Positions 15,345 through 24,145 are shown, numbered from the stretch's first letter. The stretch: 64,000 bases of DNA from Nocardiopsis ansamitocini (GCF_030268225.1 NZ_BSQG01000004.1:62001-126000); one strand, 5' to 3'. Numbers and translations: made by a program. Notes: generated by a model from the sequence alone, not told the origin.

Positions 15345-15857
15345 GTGATGAGCGCACACGACCCCGTCGCCGACCTGATCGTCGCCGTTCCCGTCTTCGC
15401 GCCCGCGGGCGACACCGCGCGCGGGCGCGTCAGCGCCACCACCACGCCGCCGGGCGCCACCCGCCCCGATCGGGTCGTGGTGGACTTCGGGTGGCACTCG
15501 GACAGCGCCGAACTGGACCTGGAGATCACCACGCGTGCCTGGCCGGGACCGCACCCGATCCCGTCGCAGCGGCTGCGCGCCTTCTGCGCCGAACGCGCCT
15601 TCATGCAACGGCTGACCCATCAGGTCCCGGCCCGGCCCGACCCCGCACCGGACGTCCAGTGGTCCGCCCTGGATCTTGACGTGGACGGCCGGACCACCGC
15701 TTTCACCGTGTCGTGCAGCGCCGATGCGTGGGTGGCTGCCGCGGCGCTGCACGACGGGTGGCTGCTGCGGCTGTTCGCGCCCGCGGCCCCGCACGCATTG
15801 GCGCTGCGCCGCATCACCGACCCGGCCGACCTGCACCCCCTGCTCGGGCGCTCCTGA
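15345..15857 (+). CDS. Hypothetical protein
   Basis: A 170-residue soluble protein with no domain I recognise, no signal peptide and no membrane segment. It has good third-position GC, so it is very likely expressed. GTG or the ATG three bases later may start it; the -10 box placement favours either. It ends 12 bases before the convergent carboxylate-amine ligase gene and follows the VOC gene in the same direction. The mixture of short beta-like segments (D-R-V-V-V-D-F-G-W-H, L-D-L-E-I-T-T-R) suggests a compact mixed fold. Confidence 0.6.
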   Translation: MMSAHDPVADLIVAVPVFAPAGDTARGRVSATTTPPGATRPDRVVVDFGWHSDSAELDLEITTRAWPGPHPIPSQRLRAFCAERAFMQRLTHQVPARPDPAPDVQWSALDLDVDGRTTAFTVSCSADAWVAAAALHDGWLLRLFAPAAPHALALRRITDPADLHPLLGRS

Positions 15858-15869
15858 GGACCGCCGTCG

Positions 15870-17009
15870 TCAGCCGATGGGGTCGGCCATGTTCAGCGCC
15901 TCGATGCCGGCCGTGGCCGCCATGACGTGTTCCACGACGTCGCTGAGCTCTCCGGCCCGTTCGTAGGCCAGCCGCTGACGGTGCGCGCCACCGCCCAGCG
16001 TGCCCAGGAGTTCGGCGGTGGAGCGGGCGAAGTCGAGGTCGCCGGTGCGCTCCAACTCGGGACGCACCCGTTCGATCAGCGATCCCAACACCGCGATGGC
16101 GGGGGCCAGACGTCCGGTAGCCGGGTCGAGGCACTGTCCGTTCAGGCCGTCGCGTGCGGCACGCCACATGTGGGCGCGCAGGATCTCCCCGGCCAGGCGC
16201 GGCGCGGGCACACCGGAGCGGACCTCCGTGAGGAACGCCGCGACCAGTCCGCGCACCAGGACCGCCAACAGGGTGGCCTCCTCCACGGTGGCGGCGACGT
16301 CGCTGACGCGGACTTCCAGGGTGGGCTGGTCGTCGGAGGGACGGGCGCCCCAGTACACCATCCCGCGGTCCAGGGCGGCACCGGAGGCCAACAGTTCCTC
16401 GATCAGCCCTTCGTAGTGCTTCTCGTCGGTGAAGAAGGGCGGCGGTGCGGACGAGGGCAGGCGCGACCAGCGGATGTAGCGCCAGCTGGCGTAACCGGTG
16501 TCGGCCCCCTCGAAGAACGGCGAGTTGGCGGTGAGGGCCAGCAGGACCGGCAGCCAGGGGCGGAGGTGGTTGGAGACCTGCAGGGCGGTGGCGGCGTCGG
16601 GGACGCTGACGTGCACGTGGCATCCGCAGGTGTTGGCTGCGTCCAGCATCGGGCCCAGCTCCCGACGCATACGGGCGTAGCGGTCGCCGGGGGTCAGCAG
16701 CGCAGGGGTGTTCTCCACCAGCAGTGGTGCCCCCACCGCAGCCAGACTCAGGCCCCGTTGGGCGGCGGCCTGGGCCAGGCGGGCGCGGGAGCCGCGGAGT
16801 TCGGCCATGAGGGAGGGGGCGTCGTCGAAGACGGTGCTGGCCGACTCCACCTGGTTGCGGTTGAGTTCGTGCTGGAGCTCGGCCGAGCCTTCGGCGGCCC
16901 GGGGCAGCACCTCGGTGCTCGCCCCGGCCAGATGGCCGGTGGAGTCCAGGAGGAGGAACTCTTCTTCCACTCCCATCGTCGGGTGGGACGTGGCGGGCCG
17001 GTCGGTCAT
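15870..17009 (-). CDS. YbdK-family carboxylate-amine ligase (glutamate-cysteine ligase 2 type)
   Basis: A 379-residue protein of the GCS2 family. It begins with T-M-G-V-E-E-E-F-L-L-L-D, the ATP/Mg-binding strand, and contains T-C-G-C-H-V-H-V-S-V-P-D, W-R-Y-I-R-W and L-E-V-R-V-S-D-V, all typical of YbdK proteins. They have weak gamma-glutamyl-cysteine synthetase activity in vitro, and actinobacteria carry several paralogues, some joining glutamate to amines. The substrate is not evident. ATG start; nearest genes on both sides run the opposite way, so it is a single-gene unit. Confidence 0.9.
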   Translation of the reverse strand: MTDRPATSHPTMGVEEEFLLLDSTGHLAGASTEVLPRAAEGSAELQHELNRNQVESASTVFDDAPSLMAELRGSRARLAQAAAQRGLSLAAVGAPLLVENTPALLTPGDRYARMRRELGPMLDAANTCGCHVHVSVPDAATALQVSNHLRPWLPVLLALTANSPFFEGADTGYASWRYIRWSRLPSSAPPPFFTDEKHYEGLIEELLASGAALDRGMVYWGARPSDDQPTLEVRVSDVAATVEEATLLAVLVRGLVAAFLTEVRSGVPAPRLAGEILRAHMWRAARDGLNGQCLDPATGRLAPAIAVLGSLIERVRPELERTGDLDFARSTAELLGTLGGGAHRQRLAYERAGELSDVVEHVMAATAGIEALNMADPIG

Positions 17010-17208
17010 CGTGCCTCGTTTCTACTGCGATGCGCGCGTGCCGAGGCGGGCGCGGGGAGGTGGGTGAGCCACCATGGGTGGGGACGGCGGCGTCATGGAT
17101 GCGGCTACCCCGGGTCGGGGGCCGGAAACAAGGAGTAGGACTGTACCCGTTGGCGTCCCTCGCCCGTATCGTGTTCCGCTGTGTCCGGACCTGTCGAGGA
17201 GTTCCGCT

Positions 17209-18183
17209 GTGAACCGTCCCCAGTTGGGGGTGCAGATTCCCTGCACCCTGCCTGCCGCACGCACCACCGACCTGGCCCGTGCGGTCGAGAGTGCGGGGTT
17301 CGACGAGGTGTGGTTGGTCGAGGACTGCTTCTTCACCGGGGGAATCGCCACTTCGGCAATGGCGCTGGCGGCCACCGAACGGGTGCGGGTGGGAATCGGG
17401 ATCCTGCCGGCCGTTGCGCGCAATGCCGCGTTCACCGCGATGGAGCTCGCGGCACTGGCGCAGGCCCACCCCGGCCGCCTCACCGCGGGACTGGGCCACG
17501 GGGTGGGTGCGTGGATGCGCCAGATCGGGGCTGCACCGGCCTCCCCGCTGACGGCATTGGGTGAGCACCTGGACGCTGTTCGCCGTCTGTTGGCAGGTGA
17601 GGAGGTCACCGTCCAGGGACGTTACGTACGTCTGGACGCCGTACGTCTGGATCTGGTGCCCGAACAGCCCCCTCTGGTGCTGGCCGGTGTGCGCGGCCCC
17701 AAGTCGTTGGAGGTGTCGGGGCGCTACGCCGACGGAACGCTCCTGGCCGAACCGGTCAGTCGGGCCTATCTCACGGCGGCTCGCGCCTCGATCCAGCGGG
17801 GGCAGGGGGTTGATACACGCCCCCACCCCGTCACCGTCTACACCTTCTTTCACACCGATGACGATCCTGTCCGGGCCCGCGACGCGCTGCGCCCGAAGCT
17901 GGCCGCTGCTGTCGCCAATCCCGCGTGGGCGGCCCACCTCGAACCGCTGGGCCTGGGCGAGCGTCTCACCGAGGTCGCAGCACTGCCCGAGGAACAGCGC
18001 GGCGCGGCGATCCCCGACTCCTGGATCGACGAACTGGCCGTGGTCGGCACGATCGAGGACTGCGCCCGACAGATCGCCGGACTGCACGCGGCCGGCGCCC
18101 ACAGCGTCGTTCTGACGCCCATCGGCGACACCGTGGAGCAGCTTCGGCGCGCTGCCCCCTTGAACCGCATCCTGGCGGGTTGA
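17209..18183 (+). CDS. LLM-class, probably F420-dependent, oxidoreductase
   Basis: A 324-residue luciferase-like TIM-barrel protein. Supporting segments are L-A-R-A-V-E-S-A-G-F-D-E-V-W at the N-terminus, V-R-V-G-I-G-I-L-P-A-V-A-R-N, H-P-G-R-L-T-A-G-L-G-H-G-V, and a C-terminal D-C-A-R-Q-I-A-G-L-H-A-A-G-A-H-S-V-V-L-T-P. The arrangement resembles mycobacterial and streptomycete F420-dependent reductases related to methylene-H4MPT reductase. GTG start with GAGGAG 8 bases upstream. Substrate unknown. It is convergent with a TetR gene. Confidence 0.85.
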   Translation: MNRPQLGVQIPCTLPAARTTDLARAVESAGFDEVWLVEDCFFTGGIATSAMALAATERVRVGIGILPAVARNAAFTAMELAALAQAHPGRLTAGLGHGVGAWMRQIGAAPASPLTALGEHLDAVRRLLAGEEVTVQGRYVRLDAVRLDLVPEQPPLVLAGVRGPKSLEVSGRYADGTLLAEPVSRAYLTAARASIQRGQGVDTRPHPVTVYTFFHTDDDPVRARDALRPKLAAAVANPAWAAHLEPLGLGERLTEVAALPEEQRGAAIPDSWIDELAVVGTIEDCARQIAGLHAAGAHSVVLTPIGDTVEQLRRAAPLNRILAG

Positions 18184-18420
18184 CCGGGGGAGAGGCGCAA
18201 CCGTTCCTCTCGCCGCCGCAGAGAGAGGGGCGGGCCGTCACAGGCGCTTGCGGGCGTGAAGAACGGCGTCGTGGCCGGTGCCCGCACGTGGCCCGGGCCT
18301 CGGCGACGACGAGGTCCCCCCGTCGGTGCCCGGGGCGGATACGACTTCCTCGGTCGTGAAGTGCACGTGCGGGGCTGTGGCGTGCCGACCGGCACCGCGT
18401 CGATTACGCGGACCCGATGG

Positions 18421-19053
18421 TCATTTCCGCAGGTTTTTCGCCGATCCGGCGGGTCGATCGTCGTGTACGCCGTCTGTTCCCTCGGCGGGCAGGACGCGCT
18501 CTACCACGGCGGTGACCAGCTCGTGGATCTGTTCCTCGGTGAAGACGTCGGGCAGGGTGAGGCGTTCCACGATCAGCCAGTTCATGGCCAGGTAGAGCAG
18601 TACCACGGTGGTCGCGTCCCCGGGAAGGCCGGAGTCCAGGTGGTAGGTGATGTTGGCGTCCACGTCGGCGCGGATCGTGCGGGTCAGGACCGCGCGCAGT
18701 TCCGGGCGTCGGGTCGCCTCCAGGCGCAGCTCCAGTAGGGCCAGGTAGCCCGAACGAAACGCCGTGACCCGGTCCACCAGGTCGCGCATCAGGTGCGCCA
18801 CCTGCTCGCGGTCGCGCGGGCCCGCGAGTCTCGTGGCCACGAGGGCGGCGTCGGGCTCCAGGCGCTGGTAGATGCGCCCGCCTACCTGGGTGAACAGGAC
18901 ATCGCGGTCGGCGAAGTAGTTGGAGGCGGTGCCCGTGGGCACCTGGGCCTCTGCGTCCACGGCGCGAAAGGTCAACCCGCGGGCGCCCTCGCGCGCCAGG
19001 ACCTCGATCGCCGCGTCCACGAGCGCTGCGCGGCGCTGGGGGTTGCGAACCAT
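18421..19053 (-). CDS. TetR-family transcriptional regulator
   Basis: A 210-residue regulator. The N-terminal HTH spans about residues 8-55, with L-T-F-R-A-V-D-A-E-A-Q-V-P-T-G-T-A-S-N-Y-F containing the recognition helix. The ligand-binding half is unassigned. It is divergent from a RibD/DHFR-like reductase gene, and the 101-base gap contains nested palindromes that are probably its operator. It likely represses both itself and the reductase. Confidence 0.88.
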   Translation of the reverse strand: MVRNPQRRAALVDAAIEVLAREGARGLTFRAVDAEAQVPTGTASNYFADRDVLFTQVGGRIYQRLEPDAALVATRLAGPRDREQVAHLMRDLVDRVTAFRSGYLALLELRLEATRRPELRAVLTRTIRADVDANITYHLDSGLPGDATTVVLLYLAMNWLIVERLTLPDVFTEEQIHELVTAVVERVLPAEGTDGVHDDRPAGSAKNLRK

Positions 19054-19077
19054 TGGGCCTCCTCGATGAAATCACTT

Positions 19078-19117
19078 GCAACAACTACAAATAAAGTACT
19101 ACAAATGTACTTGTTGC
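19078..19117. promoter_or_regulatory. Nested palindromic operator between TetR and RibD-like genes
   Basis: An outer inverted repeat GCAACAA / TTGTTGC (7 bp, 26-base gap) encloses an inner perfect repeat AAGTAC-N7-GTACTT at 19094-19112. The stretch is strongly AT-rich compared with the flanks and lies between two divergent starts, as expected of a TetR operator. Confidence 0.7.
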
Positions 19118-19154
19118 GGGGATGCTCCCCGTCGCACACGAAGGCGAGGATCGC

Positions 19155-19730
19155 ATGCGTACGCTGACCTACTACGTCGCCGTCACTCTCGACGGCTACA
19201 TCGCCGCACCGGACGGCAGTTACGACTTCTTCCCGTGGTCGCAGGACCTGACCGACCACATCAGTACGCGGCTGCCCGAGACCGTTCCCACCCACATCCG
19301 TGCGCAACTGGGCATGGGAGAGGTCCCCAATCAGCGGTTCGACACCGTTGTCATGGGGCGCGGAACCTACCAGCCGGCTCTCGACGCCGGCATTACCAGC
19401 CCTTACGCCCATATGCGCCAGTACGTCGCCTCCACCACGCTCAAGGCGATCGACGACCCGGCCGTGGAGTTGGTGCAACGCGATCCGCTGGCCCTGGTGC
19501 GCACCCTCAAGAAAGAGGAGGGGGAACTGGGGATCTGGCTGGCCGGCGGAGGAGTACTGGCAGGCGTCCTCGCCCCGGAGGTGGACGAGCTGGTCATCAA
19601 GCGCTACCCGATCGTCATCGGGGCGGGCCTGCCCGCCTTCGACGGGGAGTTCGCGGTGTTGCCCTTCCGGCTGGAGGACACCCTGACCTTCGCCAACGGC
19701 ACGACTCTGTCCGTCTACACCCGCGCGTGA
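19155..19730 (+). CDS. RibD C-terminal/dihydrofolate-reductase-like protein
   Basis: A 191-residue DHFR-fold protein. The N-terminus M-R-T-L-T-Y-Y-V-A-V-T-L-D-G-Y-I-A is the family start, V-V-M-G-R-G-T-Y follows, and L-A-G-G-G-V-L-A binds the nucleotide phosphate. Many actinobacterial members are orphan NADPH-dependent reductases under TetR control. ATG with GGCGAGGA 4-5 bases upstream. Substrate unknown; it is probably induced when the divergent TetR repressor binds a small molecule. Confidence 0.88.
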   Translation: MRTLTYYVAVTLDGYIAAPDGSYDFFPWSQDLTDHISTRLPETVPTHIRAQLGMGEVPNQRFDTVVMGRGTYQPALDAGITSPYAHMRQYVASTTLKAIDDPAVELVQRDPLALVRTLKKEEGELGIWLAGGGVLAGVLAPEVDELVIKRYPIVIGAGLPAFDGEFAVLPFRLEDTLTFANGTTLSVYTRA

Positions 19731-19752
19731 GCACGACCCCGGGCACAGCCTC

Positions 19753-19801
19753 TTGAGCGGTTGCTCAAAACCCTCTACGCTGCTTTTGAGCAACCGCTCA
19801 A
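19753..19801 (+). promoter_or_regulatory. Promoter with two TTGAGC-N4-GCTCAA operators
   Basis: Two 16-bp palindromes of the form TTGAGC-N4-GCTCAA lie at 19753-19768 and 19786-19801 and are inverted copies of each other. The first overlaps a -35 (TTGAGC), a 17-base spacer leads to a -10 (TACGCT, 19776-19781), and the second covers the expected transcript start. Binding at either would block the promoter of the SRPBCC/DUF4166 genes. The TetR protein at the end of this gene group is the obvious candidate ligand-sensing repressor. Confidence 0.8.
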
Positions 19802-19821
19802 AAGTATTCGTGGAGATCCCC

Positions 19822-20517
19822 ATGGGCCTGTACGTCGAGACGCTGGTGCACGCGGATCTGGACCTGGTGTGGCAGCGCACCCAGTCGCCCGCACAGCACC
19901 AGCGCTGGGACCTGCGCTTCACCCGCATCAGCTACCTGCCCCGCGCCCCTGGCACGCCCCAACGCTTCCACTACTCCACCCGGGTCCTGCCCTTCCTGGG
20001 CATCGGGGGCACCGGAGTCACGGCAGGGGAGCGCACCCGCCCCGACCGGTCCCGGGTCTGCGCCCTGCGCTTCGCCTCCGACCACCCGCTCTCGCCCATC
20101 ACCCGGGGCAGCGGCTACTGGCGCTACGTTCCCACCGGCCACGGCGTACGCTTCCTCACCGGATACGACTACCGGCCGCCTCCGGGCCGCCCGAGCGAAC
20201 TGGCCGATCGTCTGGTGATGCGCCCTCTGATGGGCTGGGCGACCGCCTGGTCCTTCGACCGGCTGCGATTGTGGTGCGAGCGCGACATCACCCCCGAGCG
20301 CGCCCTGGCAAACGCCCTGGCCGAGATCGTCGGACGCGTGACCCTGGCCGGTGTCGCCGCCTCCACCCTGCCCGTGCTCCCCGCCTTGGCCGCCACAGCA
20401 CTGCTGATCGCCCTTCCCCCGCTGCCCAGCACCCCGGCAGCGCGTCGCTGCCGCCGCTCGCCCGGACGCAGGACCAGCACGCCACCTCCCCTTCTCGCCC
20501 GCCTGGAGTTTCCGTGA
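19822..20517 (+). CDS. SRPBCC-like protein with C-terminal hydrophobic segment
   Basis: A 231-residue protein whose N-terminal part (V-E-T-L-V-H-A-D-L-D-L-V-W-Q-R-T-Q, then W-D-L-R-F-T-R-I) resembles START/SRPBCC ligand-binding proteins. Residues about 175-205 form one or two hydrophobic segments that could anchor it to the membrane. ATG with GGAGA 6 bases upstream. It is directly controlled by the double operator upstream and overlaps the next gene as GTGA, so the two act together. Function unknown. Confidence 0.65.
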   Translation: MGLYVETLVHADLDLVWQRTQSPAQHQRWDLRFTRISYLPRAPGTPQRFHYSTRVLPFLGIGGTGVTAGERTRPDRSRVCALRFASDHPLSPITRGSGYWRYVPTGHGVRFLTGYDYRPPPGRPSELADRLVMRPLMGWATAWSFDRLRLWCERDITPERALANALAEIVGRVTLAGVAASTLPVLPALAATALLIALPPLPSTPAARRCRRSPGRRTSTPPPLLARLEFP

Positions 20518-21191
20518 GCTCACTGTTCCAGCGCTGCCTCGGCGCCGAATTCGACCGCCTGCACCCCCAGGTCCAACGCCGCTTCTCCGTCGGACTGGTC
20601 AGCGGACAGGCGTGCATCGGTCAGGGCACCATGAACCGGATCTGGCACGGCCGATCCTTCGTCAAACCCTTCCTCGCCCTGGGCGGCCACCGCAACATCC
20701 TGCTCCCCCGAGCCGGCCGCGACATCCCTTTCACCATCGAGAACGTCCCCTACCGCGACTCCCACGGCAGAGAGACCGTGACGTTCGTGCGTACCTTCGC
20801 CTTTCCCCGCGGGCCCCGGCGGTTCGACGCGACCATGGTCTTCGACCCCGACCGGGGCTGCATCGTCGACTACCTGGGTACCCACCAGCACCTCGCCAGC
20901 GACCTGTACGTCCACGCCGACGACGACGGTGCGATCGTCATCCGCTCGGGCTCCCACCGCTTCCGCGAGGGCATCGTCGACGCAGAGGTGCCCGCGCTCA
21001 TCGGCGGTGACGCGGTGGTGCGTGAGTCCTACGACGACGAGGCCGGGTGCTTCCGCATCCAGGTGCGCGTCACCAACCGCTATTTCGGTCCGCTCTTCGG
21101 CTACGAAGGGACCTTCACCGCCGACTACCTTCCCGCGTCCCAAGCGCTGCGTCCGGACCTGCGCCCGGTGCGCGAAGAGACACGCGTATAG
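20514..21191 (+). CDS. DUF4166 domain protein
   Basis: A 225-residue protein matching my recollection of DUF4166: M-S-S-L-F-Q-R-C-L-G-A-E-F-D-R-L-H-P near the start, then P-F-L-A-L-G-G-H-R-N-I-L-L-P and P-F-T-I-E-N-V-P-Y-R-D. The domain often follows saccharopine-dehydrogenase or SRPBCC-like genes; its biochemical role is unknown. The GTG overlaps the preceding stop. It probably forms a functional pair with the SRPBCC-like protein. Confidence 0.75.
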   Translation: MSSLFQRCLGAEFDRLHPQVQRRFSVGLVSGQACIGQGTMNRIWHGRSFVKPFLALGGHRNILLPRAGRDIPFTIENVPYRDSHGRETVTFVRTFAFPRGPRRFDATMVFDPDRGCIVDYLGTHQHLASDLYVHADDDGAIVIRSGSHRFREGIVDAEVPALIGGDAVVRESYDDEAGCFRIQVRVTNRYFGPLFGYEGTFTADYLPASQALRPDLRPVREETRV

Positions 21192-21192
21192 T
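21187..21192 (+). promoter_or_regulatory. -10 box for the downstream TetR gene
   Basis: TATAGT overlaps the stop codon of the DUF4166 gene and lies 7 bases before the TetR ATG. It would give a leaderless regulator transcript independent of the upstream promoter. Confidence 0.5.
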
Positions 21193-21199
21193 TTCGCCC

Positions 21200-21841
21200 A
21201 TGAGCCAGGACACCCGCGCCAAACTGCTCACCGGTGCCCTGGACACCCTGGTGCGCAACGGAATCGCCAAGACCTCGGCCCGCTCCATCGCTGCTGCGGC
21301 CGGCGTCAACCAGGGCCTCGTCTTCTACCACTTCGGCAGTGTCGACGAACTCCTGGCAGCGGCCTGCCGACACGGTGCCGAGCAGCGAGTCGCCCACTAT
21401 CGACCCCGCCTCTCCGAGGTCGCCACCCTCACCCAGCTCCTGAGCCTGGGCCGCGAGCTGCACACCGAGGAACGCGCGGCCGGGCACGTGGCAACCCTCG
21501 CCCAACTGCTGGCGGGCGCCCAGAACCAGCCGCGCCTGGCGGTCGCGGCCGCGGCCGGCCTGGACCTGTGGATCGTGGAGATCGAACAGGTCCTGGACCG
21601 GGTCCTGGCACCCACCCCCATCGGAGCCGTCCTGGACACCCACGGTCTGGCCCGGGCGCTGGCCGCGGGGTTCGTGGGCCTGGAACTCTACGAAGGGGTC
21701 GACGACGACGGTGCCCGGCGCGCGTTCGACGCTCTGGAGCAGCTCGGCGAGCTGATCGCCGTTCTGGACGGACTGGGGCCGGTGGCTCAACGCGCTGTGC
21801 GCATGCGTCTGCGGCGCGCGGCCGGTCGTCGCACCCCCTGA
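21200..21841 (+). CDS. TetR-family transcriptional regulator
   Basis: A 213-residue regulator with an N-terminal HTH: T-R-A-K-L-L-T-G-A-L-D-T-L-V-R-N-G, then A-A-A-A-G-V-N-Q-G-L-V-F-Y-H-F recognition helix. The C-terminal domain is unassigned. It lies 8 bases after the DUF4166 gene and is the likely repressor for the two TTGAGC palindromes upstream of that pair. Its last 55 bases overlap the end of the convergent glycosyltransferase gene, an unusual antisense overlap. Confidence 0.88.
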   Translation: MSQDTRAKLLTGALDTLVRNGIAKTSARSIAAAAGVNQGLVFYHFGSVDELLAAACRHGAEQRVAHYRPRLSEVATLTQLLSLGRELHTEERAAGHVATLAQLLAGAQNQPRLAVAAAAGLDLWIVEIEQVLDRVLAPTPIGAVLDTHGLARALAAGFVGLELYEGVDDDGARRAFDALEQLGELIAVLDGLGPVAQRAVRMRLRRAAGRRTP

Positions 21842-23043
21842 AACCTGGCGCCAGGAACGTCCCTGTCTGTCAGGGCAGCATCGGCGGCACGGGCCGTACC
21901 GCCCTCCTCCCGCAGCTCACGACGGATGGCCGCGCTGCGCCGCGCCACCTCCGGGTCCCCCGTCAGCTCCAGCAGGGCCGTACGCAGCGCCTCGGGGGTG
22001 GCCTGCTCGGTGTCCAGGCGGCGTCCCACCCCCAGATCCACCAGGGCATCGGCGTTGCCGAACTGGTCGACGGCCTGGGGAACCGCGATCATCGGCAGCC
22101 CGCAGTACAGCCCTTCCGTGCTCCCGCCCATCCCGGCGTGCGTGACGAACGCGTCGCACTGCTCCAATACCGCCAACTGCGCGACCCATCGGTGGACCTC
22201 GACATTGGCCGGAACCTCACCCAGCCCGGCGATGTCCACGTACCGGCCGACCTGCAGCACCACGTGCCAGCCGGGAAGAGAGCCGAACGCTTGCGAACAG
22301 GCGCGGTAGAAGGCGGGCTGATCGGTGAACGCCGACCCCAGCGACACCAGCAGGACCTTCTCCGCGTCGTCGGGGCGCGTCCACACCCCCTGCTCGCTGC
22401 GGGAGCCGAAGCACGGCCCGATGAAGGTGTAGCGCTCGGGGTCCACGGAGTCGGCGTGGGGCTGAAGCGCGCGCGGGATCAACACCAGCGCGTGCTCCGG
22501 TCGGCCCATGAAACGGTCGGGATCCGTGCCGGCCAGGCCGTTGTCAGCCAACCATGCCGCGAAGCGCCGGTAGTGCTCGGCGCCGCGCGGGTCCTGTTTC
22601 ATCGCCGCGACCTCCGCGGCCATGTCCTGCTCGTACTCCTGCCAGGCCACGTAGGTGGGCGACAGTTGCAGACTGGGGCGGTCCCAGTTGTCGGCGAGCA
22701 CCCGGGCGGCAGCACCGGCGATGTCGTACAGGAAAAGGTCGGGCCGGTCACCGTCCAGAGCGGGGCGCGCGGCGGCGAGCATCGCCATCGCGTCGTCCAG
22801 GAAAAGGTCGGCGATACCGATCCGATCCTCCGGCCAGGCACTGCCCCCAGTTCCGACCGGCAGCCTCGTGGAGTAGGGAACGAGGTCGGCGCCGGTGGCG
22901 GTGACCGCCTCGGTGGACATCGGGTCGTTGATGTAACTGACGCGGTGGCCGCGTGCCACCAATTCCCGGATGATCTCCAGGCTGGGATTGACGTGGCCGG
23001 GGGCCGGGATACTGGCCATGGCGATATGGGCACGACGGGACAT
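21787..23043 (-). CDS. MGT-type (macrolide) glycosyltransferase, GT1 family
   Basis: A 418-residue GT-B glycosyltransferase. It starts with I-A-M-A-S-I-P-A-P-G-H-V-N-P-S and has the GT1 donor-site signature R-W-V-A-Q-L-A-V-L-E-Q-C-D-A-F-V-T-H-A-G followed by G-G-S-T-E-G-L-Y-C-G-L-P. OleD-like actinobacterial enzymes transfer UDP-glucose to macrolides and other hydroxylated compounds, often as self-resistance or xenobiotic detoxification. The last 25 residues are basic, lack family character and run into the convergent TetR gene, so the C-terminus may be a read-on extension. Confidence 0.9.
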   Translation of the reverse strand: MSRRAHIAMASIPAPGHVNPSLEIIRELVARGHRVSYINDPMSTEAVTATGADLVPYSTRLPVGTGGSAWPEDRIGIADLFLDDAMAMLAAARPALDGDRPDLFLYDIAGAAARVLADNWDRPSLQLSPTYVAWQEYEQDMAAEVAAMKQDPRGAEHYRRFAAWLADNGLAGTDPDRFMGRPEHALVLIPRALQPHADSVDPERYTFIGPCFGSRSEQGVWTRPDDAEKVLLVSLGSAFTDQPAFYRACSQAFGSLPGWHVVLQVGRYVDIAGLGEVPANVEVHRWVAQLAVLEQCDAFVTHAGMGGSTEGLYCGLPMIAVPQAVDQFGNADALVDLGVGRRLDTEQATPEALRTALLELTGDPEVARRSAAIRRELREEGGTARAADAALTDRDVPGARFQGVRRPAARRRRMRTAR

Positions 23044-23276
23044 GGGGACTCCTCGACGGGTGACTGCGTTCTCGACGAAAGGGCACGACGGGCCCGGTCG
23101 GCCCGACGAGGAACGATCCTCGAAAGTCAGGCGCCCGGGACGGCTGCTCCGTCACTCGTAGATCTGAAATCCCATGCGCGTCACCCTAGCGGTGCGCCGC
23201 CTCAAGGGCACGTGATTATTCGGCCGGCGGCCGACCGGTACGCCCCATCCCAAATCCGGCGGAGCAGCCAGATGCT

Positions 23277-24014
23277 CTAGAGGCGCTGGATCCAGTCCGC
23301 GTAGTGCGTGGGAGCCAGAATCGCTTCCCTCCCCGCGGTCAGTACGTCTCCGGCGATCGCGGCGAACATCCCGGCCCGGTCGTCGGTGACCACGGTGCGC
23401 CCGTCGGGGTGCGCGGCCAGCGTGATCCTGCCCAGTTCGTCGAGGGGGAAGAGGTCGGGGCCGGCGATGTCGCGTGTGCCCTGCCACGGGATGCCGGTGG
23501 CGGTGGTGGCGATCGCGTCGGCCACGTCGGCCGCGGCGATCGGCTGCAGGCGGGTCGTGGGCAGCCGAACGGTGCCGTCGTCGGTGGTCCAGGACAGGAT
23601 CGTGTCGACGAACTCGAAGAACTGCGTGGCGCGCACGATCGAGTAGGGGGTGGGTCCGGCCGCGAGGATGTCCTCTTGGGCGGTTTTGGCCCGGTAGTAG
23701 TCGAGTTGCGGTAGCCGGTCGACACCGACGATCGACAGGAGCACGTGGTGGCTCACCCCAGCCGTTCGACATGCGGCCGTCAGGGTGTTCGTCGAGGCGG
23801 TGAAGAATTCCACGGACGCAGCGTCGAACGTGGGGGAGTTCGTCAGGTTGATCACGACGTCGGCGCCCGACAGCGCTTGTTCCAGTCCCTGCCCGGTGAG
23901 TACGTCGACCCCCGTCGACCTCGACGCCGCCACGGCATTATGCCCGTCCGCGGCCAGTTTCCCCACCACTTGGGCACCGATCAGACCGGTGCCGCCGATG
24001 ACCGTGAACCTCAT
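23277..24014 (-). CDS. NmrA-like NAD(P)-binding atypical SDR
   Basis: A 245-residue Rossmann protein with G-G-T-G-L-I-G at residues 7-13. It lacks the Tyr-x-x-x-Lys of classical SDRs but has Y-Y-R-A-K near residue 110. Related proteins act as redox sensors or reductases; substrate unknown. ATG start. It lies between the glycosyltransferase and the molybdenum oxidoreductase operon, all on the minus strand, with gaps of 233 and 131 bases, so it may be independently transcribed. Confidence 0.82.
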   Translation of the reverse strand: MRFTVIGGTGLIGAQVVGKLAADGHNAVAASRSTGVDVLTGQGLEQALSGADVVINLTNSPTFDAASVEFFTASTNTLTAACRTAGVSHHVLLSIVGVDRLPQLDYYRAKTAQEDILAAGPTPYSIVRATQFFEFVDTILSWTTDDGTVRLPTTRLQPIAAADVADAIATTATGIPWQGTRDIAGPDLFPLDELGRITLAAHPDGRTVVTDDRAGMFAAIAGDVLTAGREAILAPTHYADWIQRL

Positions 24015-24145
24015 GGCGTCCCCCTGTTCCTGTCGCGCATCGTTGTGCGGTTTCCCGTTGTCGTAGCGAAAACACTGCCGCCGCGGGTGTCCGCGTCCCT
24101 GGTGGGCGCCGGGGCCTGCGCCCACCAGCCAACGGCGTCGCCTCC

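Noticed and set aside
15814-18102. A 762-codon minus-strand frame spanning the YbdK-like and LLM genes
   Set aside because: Covers recognisable genes in other frames and gives an arginine/glycine/proline-rich translation without domains.
20929-23280. A 783-codon plus-strand frame across the TetR and glycosyltransferase genes
   Set aside because: Shadow of genes with clear signatures.
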